Positions 9,706-16,316 of a DNA stretch of 17,501 nucleotides are shown piece after piece. Location: positions 1 through 17,501 of the forward strand of contig JBGTKH010000268.1 in the NCBI GenBank assembly GCA_041744735.1. The letters are read 5' to 3'. Positions within the stretch are counted from its first letter, which is position 1. Each line of letters starts with the position of its first letter. The translations under genes and the position numbers were made by a program. The notes beneath the pieces are model-generated. The model was given only the letters and a program-made list of their open reading frames with translations. It was not told the origin of the DNA and did not search any database. Origin of the DNA: JBGTKH01 sp041744735 (GTDB lineage: Bacteria; Planctomycetota; Planctomycetia; Pirellulales; Pirellulaceae).

Positions 9706-9972
9706 GGGCTTTACTCCCGGCTGGTTGGGTTGGATGCTGGATCGTGTGCTTCAGTTACCCTTTCTATGCCGGGCTCCGGACACCTTTGGTCACCGCCGGA
9801 AAATAGTCTCGCGGGAAGAAGTTAGGAAAAGTTTCCCCTTTCCGTTAATTTAAGCTAAAGTTGCCTGAAAGCCCGGTCGAACACGAGTTGTCACGTCTGT
9901 GCATTCGACTCTTCCGGCTACGCACTTCACCGATCATTCGAGAATTTTCATTGACCATTTGAGGGCGAGATG

Positions 9973-10308
9973 ATGAATTGCCACGAACTGGCCGCGCGCG
10001 TCGAGCAGCTTCAGCCGAGCGCACAACCGCGCGATGTCGCGAGGCTGTGTTTGCTGCTGGCCAATGCCAACGAGGACGTCGAAAACTTTCGCGATGAGCG
10101 GACCTTGGCCGACGCCTGGAAGCAAATGGGCCTGCGGCTGCAGGCGGCTACCGACCAACACGCCGCGATGACCGAAGAGTTGGAGAATCTGGCTCGGTCC
10201 GACCCGAAGAAATTCTCGCCCGAGCAAATCTGGGTGCTGATCCGCGCGATCAAGGTGCAGAGCCAGGTCCTGCAACTGTACGTGGGCGAAGCGGCGTTGG
10301 ACGTGTGA
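9973..10308 (+). CDS. Hypothetical small helical protein
   Basis: The protein has 111 residues from ATG 9973; an ATG at 9970 is also in frame, and GAGG at 9961-9964 favours 9973. The sequence is almost wholly alpha-helical with heptad-like Leu spacing (LAARVEQLQPSAQPRDVARLCLLLANA, then LEN, IKVQSQVLQLYV) and is acidic. It has no signal peptide, no membrane segment and no recognised domain. It stands alone: divergent from the csrA side and followed by a repeat-rich spacer. Coding is supported by the codon pattern and the ribosome site. Confidence 0.6.
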   Translation: MNCHELAARVEQLQPSAQPRDVARLCLLLANANEDVENFRDERTLADAWKQMGLRLQAATDQHAAMTEELENLARSDPKKFSPEQIWVLIRAIKVQSQVLQLYVGEAALDV

Positions 10309-10324
10309 CACTGTCTAGCGTGGC

Positions 10325-10455
10325 CTAGTGCTTTGTCAAAGCTAGAAATTAGGATGCCGTGTTCCGTGGCGTAAGCTTCCAGCTTGCGATCGACGAGGCG
10401 AAGACGTCGGCAAGCAGGATGCTTACCCCACTTTTTAACTTTGACAAACCACTAG
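10325..10455. mobile_element. MITE-like 131-bp inverted-repeat element
   Basis: The ends are 17-base terminal inverted repeats: CTAGTGCTTTGTCAAAG (10325-10341) and CTTTGACAAACCACTAG (10439-10455), 16 of 17 matching. Inside, 10366-10387 and 10410-10431 form a second inverted pair of 22 bases with 19 matches, and CGACG/CGTCG (10391-10395, 10405-10409) close the tip. The element could thus fold into one long, nested hairpin. It has no open frame. Both ends carry CTAG. A flanking duplication outside the repeats is not evident. Its length and structure fit a non-autonomous transposon or a structured intergenic repeat of planctomycetes. Confidence 0.6.
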
Positions 10456-10466
10456 CTGCTGCAAAA

Positions 10467-10497
10467 CTGTTTAACCGCTGGGCCGGCGGTTAAACAG
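10467..10497. repeat. Perfect 12-bp-stem hairpin
   Basis: CTGTTTAACCGC (10467-10478) and GCGGTTAAACAG (10486-10497) pair without mismatch around a 7-base loop (TGGGCCG). It lies 11 bases after the MITE-like element. No T-run follows on either strand, so it is either a Rho-independent-like hairpin without a U-tract, a protein-binding palindrome, or a REP-type repeat. Confidence 0.65.
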
Positions 10498-10522
10498 GAA
10501 ACGTGCGCCACTTCGGCACCGG

Positions 10523-10551
10523 CTGGCGGCTGGGCAGCGTACCCTTATAAT
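10523..10551 (+). promoter_or_regulatory. glcD promoter
   Basis: TATAAT at 10546-10551 is a perfect -10 box. CTGGCG (10523-10528) stands exactly 17 bases upstream at the -35 position. It is not a consensus -35, but the same word with the same spacing occurs before glcE. glcD starts 74 bases after the -10 box. Confidence 0.6.
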
Positions 10552-10625
10552 CGAGGCTGAACGTCAGTCGCTGGCTGACGAGTCTATTTGATCCTTCGAC
10601 GCCCCGCCCACGAACCTCTAGCGGT

Positions 10626-12065
10626 ATGCTTGCTGCGACCCAACCGAACATCGTCGATCAACTCCGGCAGGTCGTCGGTGTGGACGGTGTCTTGTCGGCT
10701 CGTTCGGACTTGATGGTTTACGAGTGCGACGGCTTCACGATCGAGAAGAACAGCCCCGATGTCGTCGTCTTCCCGCGAACGCCACAGCATGTGTCTTCGA
10801 TCGTAAAGATTTGCAACAAAGTGGGCGTGCCGTTTTTGCCGCGCGGGGCGGGCACGAGTTTGGCGGGTGGCTGTTTGCCGGTTGGCGGCGGCGTGATGAT
10901 CGTGCTCACGCGGATGCGTGAGATTCTGGAGATCAACATCCGCGACCGCTACGCCGTCGTGCAGCCCGGCGTGGTGAACGTGTGGCTGACGCAGGCGTTG
11001 AAGGGCACGGGTTATCACTACGCACCAGATCCGTCGAGTCAGGGCGCGTGCACGATCGGCGGCAACGTGGCAACGAATTCAGGCGGGCCGCATACGCTCA
11101 AGTACGGTGTTACGGTCAATCACGTGCTGGGTGTCGAAGCGGTACTTGCCGACGGCCGTATCGTGCAAATTGGCGGGCCGGCCGAGGACCCGCCGGGGCT
11201 GGATCTGGTCGGTGCGATCGTCGGCAGCGAAGGCACACTGGCTATCGTCACTAAAGTCTGGGTGCGGCTGACGCGCGATCCGCAAGGCTACCGTACGATG
11301 CTGGGCATTTTCGATTCGGTGGACGACGCCACCAACTCAATCAGCGAAATCATCGGCGCGGGGATCGTGCCGGCGGCGCTGGAGATGATGGACCAAGGCA
11401 TCTTGGAAGCGGTCGAAGCCGCGTTCCACTTCGGCTTTCCACTCGACGCCAAAGCGATTCTGCTGATCGAAGTCGACGGCCTGGAAGCGGGACTCGACGA
11501 GCAGCGCGACCAGATCATCGAACTCTGCAAGCAGTGCGGCGCTCGCGAGGTGCGTTTGGCCGCGGACCCCAAAGAACGTCAGAAACTGTGGAAGTGCCGC
11601 AAGCAGGCGTTCGGCGCGATTGGCCGGCTCAGCTCGAGCTACTGCACACAAGACGGCGTCGTGCCGCGCACGCAGTTGCCGCACATTCTGCGACGGATCA
11701 TCGACATTGGACAAAGGTATAACATCCGCATCGTCAACGTATTTCACGCTGGCGACGGCAACATCCATCCGATTCTGCTGTTCGACGAACGCAACGCGGA
11801 GCAAACCAAGCGCGTGCTGGAAGCCAGTGGCGAGATCCTCGACGAATGCTTGAAGTGCGGCGGCAGCGTGACCGGCGAACACGGCATCGGCGTCGAGAAG
11901 ATTCATTTCATGAAAAAGATGTTCACCGAAGACGACCTGTCCGCGATGGCTCACCTGCGCGACGCCTTCAACCCACACAACCATCTCAGCCCCGACAAAA
12001 TGCTACCCACCGCCGGTGCCTGCGGTATCGAACAGAAGCATCCCGGACGAAGAGCGGCACTCTAG
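10626..12065 (+). CDS. glcD: Glycolate oxidase FAD-binding subunit GlcD
   Basis: The protein has 479 residues. It is the catalytic flavoprotein of glycolate dehydrogenase, oxidising glycolate (or a similar 2-hydroxyacid) to glyoxylate with GlcE and GlcF at the membrane. The PCMH-type FAD domain is in the first half: PRGAGTSLAGG (72-82), then GACTIGGNVATNSGGPHTLKYG. The C-terminal FAD-linked oxidase domain has HAGDGNIHP (374-382), whose two His ligate metal or bind substrate in relatives, and VTGEHGIGVEK (415-425), a signature of this family. D-lactate dehydrogenase is the main alternative, but glcE and glcF downstream favour glycolate. ATG 10626 has no strong ribosome site. The next glc gene is over 2 kb away, beyond three minus-strand genes. 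Confidence 0.93.
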   Translation: MLAATQPNIVDQLRQVVGVDGVLSARSDLMVYECDGFTIEKNSPDVVVFPRTPQHVSSIVKICNKVGVPFLPRGAGTSLAGGCLPVGGGVMIVLTRMREILEINIRDRYAVVQPGVVNVWLTQALKGTGYHYAPDPSSQGACTIGGNVATNSGGPHTLKYGVTVNHVLGVEAVLADGRIVQIGGPAEDPPGLDLVGAIVGSEGTLAIVTKVWVRLTRDPQGYRTMLGIFDSVDDATNSISEIIGAGIVPAALEMMDQGILEAVEAAFHFGFPLDAKAILLIEVDGLEAGLDEQRDQIIELCKQCGAREVRLAADPKERQKLWKCRKQAFGAIGRLSSSYCTQDGVVPRTQLPHILRRIIDIGQRYNIRIVNVFHAGDGNIHPILLFDERNAEQTKRVLEASGEILDECLKCGGSVTGEHGIGVEKIHFMKKMFTEDDLSAMAHLRDAFNPHNHLSPDKMLPTAGACGIEQKHPGRRAAL

Positions 12066-12303
12066 ACGCAGCGAGCATGGCCAACGCAATCATTCATCGC
12101 GACGAGCCGCCGATCATGATCGCGCTCGGCATCGCATTGCTCGGCGATTTCCGCCACTGGGTTTTGTCAGACGCCTCAAGTGTCTTGGGCGACTTTGGGC
12201 ACAGGCCTTTGCCTACTTCTGCATTTACACGGATGCAATGTCCATCGAACGGTAACCTGCCACGCCGCGATCAAGAGCAGAAGGGTTGTCCCGCCAACTC
12301 GGA
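12066..12303. other. Spacer between convergent glcD and HNH genes
   Basis: No convincing gene is seen. It contains a perfect 12-base palindrome, CGATCATGATCG at 12111-12122. A plus-strand frame from ATG 12077 stays open across it but turns into Cys/Arg-rich antisense of the HNH gene, so it is probably not coding. Confidence 0.4.
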
Positions 12304-12729
12304 TCAATGCGGCGGGTGCCAACCGGCGCTCACCCAATTGCGGCGCACCATCACGGCGATCGGGTTGTTCAGGTGCAGTGCGACGACCGTCGCGCGTCCG
12401 CACGGAGTTAGCCCCAATATCCGTGTGGCATCTTCGCTCCACATGAAATGCTCGGACCATTGCTGTCGGCGTGGATCAAAGAGTCGGACACGCTGCCCGG
12501 TAACGGGTTCCAGGCAAAAGGTTTGGGTGGACTTATAATTGTTGCAGAGGCGGCACGCGAGCCAAAGGTTTTCCTCGTCGTCCGATCCGCCACGTGCCTT
12601 AGCGATAATGTGCTCGATTTCCAGCCAACCCAGCACTAGGTGCTGGGGACTCAAGCAATAACCGCAACGGTCGCCCGCCTGAGATCGGACACGCGCGAGA
12701 ACTTCCGCGGAAATTTGCGAGTGGCTCAC
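12304..12729 (-). CDS. HNH endonuclease
   Basis: The protein has 141 residues. It is a compact HNH nuclease with zinc-binding pairs C22/C25 (CGYC) and C59/C62 (CRLC), and the catalytic segment LEIEHIIAKARGGSDDEENL containing H40 and N54, then NNYKS (63-67). All expected catalytic residues are present, so it should be active in cutting DNA. The C-terminal half (RLFDPRRQQWSEHFMW, then GLTPCGRATV) matches a family abundant in cyanobacteria and planctomycetes. The start is GTG 12729, overlapping the stop of the upstream gene as GTGA, which means translational coupling. The partner is an antitoxin-like protein. Confidence 0.9.
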   Translation of the reverse strand: MSHSQISAEVLARVRSQAGDRCGYCLSPQHLVLGWLEIEHIIAKARGGSDDEENLWLACRLCNNYKSTQTFCLEPVTGQRVRLFDPRRQQWSEHFMWSEDATRILGLTPCGRATVVALHLNNPIAVMVRRNWVSAGWHPPH

Positions 12730-13112
12730 GAATCAATCGGCTCCCGCAGTCCGCGTCGCACGGCCTCGTCGAGCGCCTGAGCCTTGCGGAGCAGGCCCAC
12801 TTGGTAAGTCAGCATTAGCGCCGTAAGCTCGGTCTGTTCCGCGGGAGTCAACGTGGCCGCTTGTTGCCGGTTCAGCAACTCGCTCAGCCGCTGGTCGTGG
12901 GCTTCTGGCAGGCGAGACGCCGTCGCGGCGAGCAATTCCTCGTCGGACAAACTTTCCATCGGCTGCCGAATCGCCGGGTCGTCCAGTGGTCTCAGCGACA
13001 ACTCGAGGGTCTCGGACAAGACATCGGCGACTGATCGGCCGGAGCGCTGAGCTAGGATTTCCGCGCTCGCGAGAATCCCGTCCGGCAAGGTAAGCGTGAC
13101 TTGTGTGCTCAT
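12726..13112 (-). CDS. Antitoxin-like partner of the HNH endonuclease
   Basis: The protein has 128 residues from ATG 13112, with GGAG about 9 bases upstream; an in-frame ATG at 13133 is less well placed, and the longer open frame upstream is Arg/Pro-rich noise. The N-terminus (STQVTLTLPDGILASAEILAQRSGRSVADVL) has a beta strand and two helices like a ribbon-helix-helix DNA-binding protein. The rest is helical, with LSELLNRQQAATLTPAEQTEL and the end EAVRRGLREP. This family is commonly found just ahead of the same HNH family in cyanobacteria, as I recall. It could be a regulator or antitoxin for the nuclease. The function is inferred only. A possible -10 box (TACAAT, minus strand, 13191-13186) lies upstream. 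Confidence 0.75.
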   Translation of the reverse strand: MSTQVTLTLPDGILASAEILAQRSGRSVADVLSETLELSLRPLDDPAIRQPMESLSDEELLAATASRLPEAHDQRLSELLNRQQAATLTPAEQTELTALMLTYQVGLLRKAQALDEAVRRGLREPIDS

Positions 13113-13185
13113 CTTCACGTGCTCCAAGGTCATCTCAATTCGGACCACAAAGCGGCCTTGTTGATCATCCTCTTTATCCTTGCGA

Positions 13186-13191
13186 ATTGTA
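13186..13191 (-). promoter_or_regulatory. Possible -10 box for the antitoxin-like/HNH pair
   Basis: The minus strand reads TACAAT here, 73 bases before the antitoxin-like start. No clear -35 box is seen at the right distance. It lies in the 134-base spacer between this pair and the DUF4058 gene. Confidence 0.3.
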
Positions 13192-13246
13192 CCACAATCC
13201 GAGGGGAATGGGGACGGCCGACGAACTGTGGGAACGGAGAAGGTCC

Positions 13247-14038
13247 TTACCGTAACCCCTTCTCGTGCAAGATTCCATCGGCCCAGCGGGCGTCTGCTTC
13301 GCCCAGACGCGGCACCGGTTCCTCGCGATAATTGATGTGATGATAGCGGCCGTCTCGATAACAGGCGTCGATCAGCGGTTGGAGTTGCAACACCACATCT
13401 CGGTCGGTGGGACGCAGAGGGATTGGGATGTTGGGAAGTGGTTCGCGGAGCGGGGCGCGATAGATTTCGACGCGGCCCCGATCGACCGCGCGGCGAATGC
13501 AAATCTGATACGGTGTGCGGTATGCGGAAGGAATTCGCTGCTGGGGCGCTGCTAACACAAATTCACCTTGCCGGAGCAAGTCGATCTCGACAAGGTTGAC
13601 GCCCGCGTCAAGGTATTGTCGCTGTTTTTGTACGTAAAGATGTCGCCCGGGGTCCCCGACTTTATTGGCGGGACTAAGGATTTCGATCACCGTCACCACG
13701 CGGCCGCCATCGCTCAGATCCACGATTTCGAGGTGACGCTCGGTGCGCGGTTCGTCTTCGAGCGTCAACACACATGGCTCGGCGACGGCCACGACCTCCG
13801 TCGCCACCGAGGATTCCCCGTACGGCATGTCCGGCTGCTCGACCACACAAACGTCGGGATACACCGTGCGTCGCGCCTGATCGTCAACCTCCACCGCCAA
13901 GCTCTCTTCGACGCGCGCCTGCAAGTCGTCGGGAAGCTGCGAGTTGATCTGATTTCGTGCATACACCATCAGGCTCGAATGGATGTCTCCCCAGTGACTT
14001 TCGAGACAGGGGTCCATGCCAGGAAAGGGACTCTTCAT
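13247..14038 (-). CDS. DUF4058 family protein
   Basis: The protein has 263 residues. ATG 14038 is chosen because MKSPFPGMDPCLE is the family's standard start and GGGAG lies about 9 bases upstream. The family hallmark VVTVIEILSPANKVGD (E and K in an E-x6-K arrangement), then YVQKQRQYLDAGVNLVEIDLLRQGE, lies in the middle, and the C-terminus ends with the usual Pro/Arg-rich strand pattern. DUF4058 is frequent in cyanobacteria and planctomycetes and of unknown function. The E..K and VEIDLLR arrangement resembles Uma2-type PD-(D/E)XK nucleases, so a nuclease fold is possible. It is the first of three minus-strand genes inserted between glcD and glcE. Confidence 0.9.
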   Translation of the reverse strand: MKSPFPGMDPCLESHWGDIHSSLMVYARNQINSQLPDDLQARVEESLAVEVDDQARRTVYPDVCVVEQPDMPYGESSVATEVVAVAEPCVLTLEDEPRTERHLEIVDLSDGGRVVTVIEILSPANKVGDPGRHLYVQKQRQYLDAGVNLVEIDLLRQGEFVLAAPQQRIPSAYRTPYQICIRRAVDRGRVEIYRAPLREPLPNIPIPLRPTDRDVVLQLQPLIDACYRDGRYHHINYREEPVPRLGEADARWADGILHEKGLR

Positions 14039-14161
14039 GCGTGATTCTCCCAACCCCACGAAAAACAGCGTCAACAATTCATTATCTTACCGTCGTCGTA
14101 ACAAACAAGCCAACGCGCGTTGCGACCAGGTGGTCGGCGGCTCGTTCAGACAGTCCACCGA

Positions 14162-14190
14162 CTGGCGATTGGGAAGATGCTTCCTATAAT
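14162..14190 (+). promoter_or_regulatory. glcE promoter, near copy of the glcD promoter
   Basis: TATAAT at 14185-14190 and CTGGCG at 14162-14167 are separated by 17 bases, as at glcD. The spacers share TGGG and AG at the same places, and ACCG precedes CTGGCG after one base in both. It would drive glcE and the downstream genes. Confidence 0.6.
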
Positions 14191-14239
14191 TGGCGAGGTT
14201 TGCTTTGATCGAGCCCCACACACCGATACTCGACCCGTG

Positions 14240-15496
14240 ATGACCACAGCCACCGGCCAACTTCCCATCACCGAAACCTTTGAGCCTGCCGATCAGCAGG
14301 GGTTGATCGGCGTGGTGAAAGACTGTTACGAGTCGAACACTGCGATCTATCCGCTCGGCGGCGGCACGAGTCTGGAGTTTGGTTTGCCCGCCCGGCGCGA
14401 AGGGGTCGGCCTGTCGCTGGCCAAGCTGAATCGCGTCGTCGATTACCCGGCGCGCGACATGACGATCACGGTCGAGGCGGGCGTGACGATGAAGGCGTTG
14501 GCCGAGACGCTGGCCGGCGAACGTCAGCGGCTGCCGATCGAAGTGCCGCATCCGGACCGGGCGACCATCGGCGGCGTCGTGGCCACGAACTGGAACGGCC
14601 CGCGGCGTTACGGTCAAGGCACCGTGCGGGATTACGTGATCGGCATCAGCGCAGTGGATGGCCGCGGCCGCCCGTTCAAAGGCGGTGGCCGAGTCGTCAA
14701 GAATGTGGCCGGTTACGACTTTTGCAAGCTACTGACTGGTTCACTTGGCACGTTGGGCGTGATCACGCAACTGACACTGAAGCTCAAGCCGCTGCCCGAG
14801 CGGTCGGTGCTCATGGTTTGTGAAATTGCGGGCCTCGAACAAGTGGAGGAACTGCTGGACGATCTGGTGCAATCGAAAACGACACCCGCCGCAATCGAGT
14901 TGCTCGCCGGGCCGGCTTGGGACAACGACGTAAAACTGAGAGACGGCGCGGCTGGCTCGACGCCCGGTCCGTTCTATCTGGCCGTTGGACTCGAAGGCAC
15001 GATCGTCGAAGTCGATTGGATGTGCCATCAGCTTGCCAAAGAGTGGGGCGAGTTTGGCATCCTGCAGCGGCGAACCATTGCCGGCGATCTTGCGGATGAA
15101 CTGTGGCGCACGCTTGCCGAGTTTCCCGCCGCGGGCGAGTCGCCGTTGGTGCTTAAAGCCAGCGTCGTTCCCAGCGCAACGGCTCGATTCATTCGGGCCG
15201 TGCTCGATGTCGACCCGAACTGCTCCATTGAAGCCCACGCGGGAAATGGAATCGTCATCGCCCGCTTTTCTACATTTCCCGAAGGCGGGTTGTCGCGGAC
15301 GTTGATTGGCAAGCTAGAACCGGCGGCCAGTGCGGCGCATGGCAACGTGGTCATTCTTTCTAATCCGTCGGGCAGCGAAATGACGCACCAAAGCGTCTGG
15401 GGTGGAATCGACGCGCCGTTTCCACTGATGACCGCCGTGAAGCAACAATTCGACCCCCAGGACCTGCTCAATCCCGGCCGGTTTGTCTATACATGA
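14240..15496 (+). CDS. glcE: Glycolate oxidase FAD-binding subunit GlcE
   Basis: The protein has 418 residues from ATG 14240; a GTG directly before it (14237) is an alternative, and the open frame further upstream is not protein-like. The PCMH-type FAD domain is clear: YPLGGGTSLEFG (37-48), HPDRATIGGVVATNWNGPRRYG (104-125) and VVKNVAGYDFCKLLTGSLGTLGVI. GlcE is the shorter second flavin subunit and lacks the HGIG motif of GlcD, as here. The C-terminus ends DPQDLLNPGRF, typical for the family. The downstream JAMM gene begins inside its stop codon (ATGA), so the two are translationally coupled. Confidence 0.92.
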   Translation: MTTATGQLPITETFEPADQQGLIGVVKDCYESNTAIYPLGGGTSLEFGLPARREGVGLSLAKLNRVVDYPARDMTITVEAGVTMKALAETLAGERQRLPIEVPHPDRATIGGVVATNWNGPRRYGQGTVRDYVIGISAVDGRGRPFKGGGRVVKNVAGYDFCKLLTGSLGTLGVITQLTLKLKPLPERSVLMVCEIAGLEQVEELLDDLVQSKTTPAAIELLAGPAWDNDVKLRDGAAGSTPGPFYLAVGLEGTIVEVDWMCHQLAKEWGEFGILQRRTIAGDLADELWRTLAEFPAAGESPLVLKASVVPSATARFIRAVLDVDPNCSIEAHAGNGIVIARFSTFPEGGLSRTLIGKLEPAASAAHGNVVILSNPSGSEMTHQSVWGGIDAPFPLMTAVKQQFDPQDLLNPGRFVYT

Positions 15497-15943
15497 GTGA
15501 AAAGCCATCCGCGGCCGAACTCCTTTCGGACCCCAACATCATTGCCGCAATGCAGCGCGCCTATCAGGAAAGTGATGTGGGCGGGCCGAACCCCACGGAG
15601 CAAGGCGGGTATGTGCTCCGCAGCGTGACGTCAAGCGGCTTTGAAGTGGAACGACTGCCTGCTGGCCAGCGGGATTCACTGTCCTACCCGATCTGCACCG
15701 ATGGAAGGTACAATGGACGTGACATAGTGGCGACTTTTCACACGCACCCGAATACGGGGGCGGAATGGTCGCAGGCGCCAAGCCCGCAGGATGTCCGGTT
15801 ATCCAAAGGACTATCCGGCAACGATGGGTTTGCACCAGTTCGTCATCAGCGCGGAGATGATGTATCATATCGACAATGACGGCGTGGTGTCGGAACTGGG
15901 AAGATCGGCCGAATTACTGGGACTTGATGCGGCGGAGGATTGA
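15493..15943 (+). pseudogene. JAMM/JAB metalloprotease-like protein, frameshifted
   Basis: ATG 15493 overlaps the glcE stop as ATGA. Reading gives about 105 residues with E36 (TEQGGYVL) and the JAMM site HTHP (H83, H85) followed by S97-x2-D100 (PSPQD). These are the zinc ligands and serine of a JAB/Mov34/DUF4329-type isopeptidase, though the loop between H85 and S97 is longer than the classic spacing. After codon 104 the frame breaks at AAAGG (15805-15809). One extra A takes it to a stop at 15879, while the other frame continues sensibly from AAG 15806 (KDYPATMGLHQFVISAEMMYH) to a stop at 15941-15943. Removing one A restores a 150-residue protein. It is a real +1 mutation, a sequencing error, or less likely a programmed shift. 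The catalytic site lies before the break. Confidence 0.7.
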
Positions 15944-15945
15944 AA

Positions 15946-16194
15946 GTGAGCGTAGCGCATGATCCGCAACACGACACCCAGTTAATAACGGGTATTCGCG
16001 TCGGGCTACGGAAGGCCCGCGAGCTCGGTTACGAGGTGGAGACAATGGACGTTACGGCCTCAGTTTCCGAGGGCGTTTGCGATCTTCACTTCGCGCCGAT
16101 TCCAAGTCCCGGCTTCATTACCGTGGGTGGCGATCTTTCACTCAAGGTCGACGCGGGCACCGGCGATGTGATCGATTTCCAACGCGGGCAGTGA
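15946..16194 (+). CDS. Small partner of the JAMM-like gene
   Basis: The protein has 82 residues. GTG 15946 is preferred because GGAGG (15934-15938) sits 7 bases upstream; it begins 2 bases after the frame-restored JAMM stop, so the two would be tightly coupled. The product has an alpha-helical start (TGIRVGLRKARELGYEVE) and beta-strand end: SPGFITVGGDLSLKVDAGTGDVIDFQRGQ, whose last turn (V-D-x-x-T-G-x-V-I) resembles PepSY-like or NTF2-fold immunity-protein ends. The family is not recognised. The neighbourhood suggests an accessory or inhibitor of the JAMM-like protein, which is inference. It lies between glcE and glcF, all on the same strand. Confidence 0.68.
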   Translation: MSVAHDPQHDTQLITGIRVGLRKARELGYEVETMDVTASVSEGVCDLHFAPIPSPGFITVGGDLSLKVDAGTGDVIDFQRGQ

Positions 16195-16316
16195 ACACGT
16201 GCCATGCGCGCTTGCAAGACCGAATGACTGTTCGCGGCGGGCAGAATCCTCGTGTCAGTTAGGCCACGAATCTCTTTGGCGGAATCCGACGACAAACCAC
16301 TCATACGCTCAACCAC

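Noticed and set aside
11337..11984. 215-codon minus-strand frame inside glcD
   Set aside because: It is antisense to the conserved C-terminal half of glcD and has no recognisable motif.
11846..12538. 230-codon plus-strand frame from glcD through the HNH gene
   Set aside because: It begins out of frame within glcD and ends antisense to HNH; only the 12077-12300 part lies outside them and resembles no protein.
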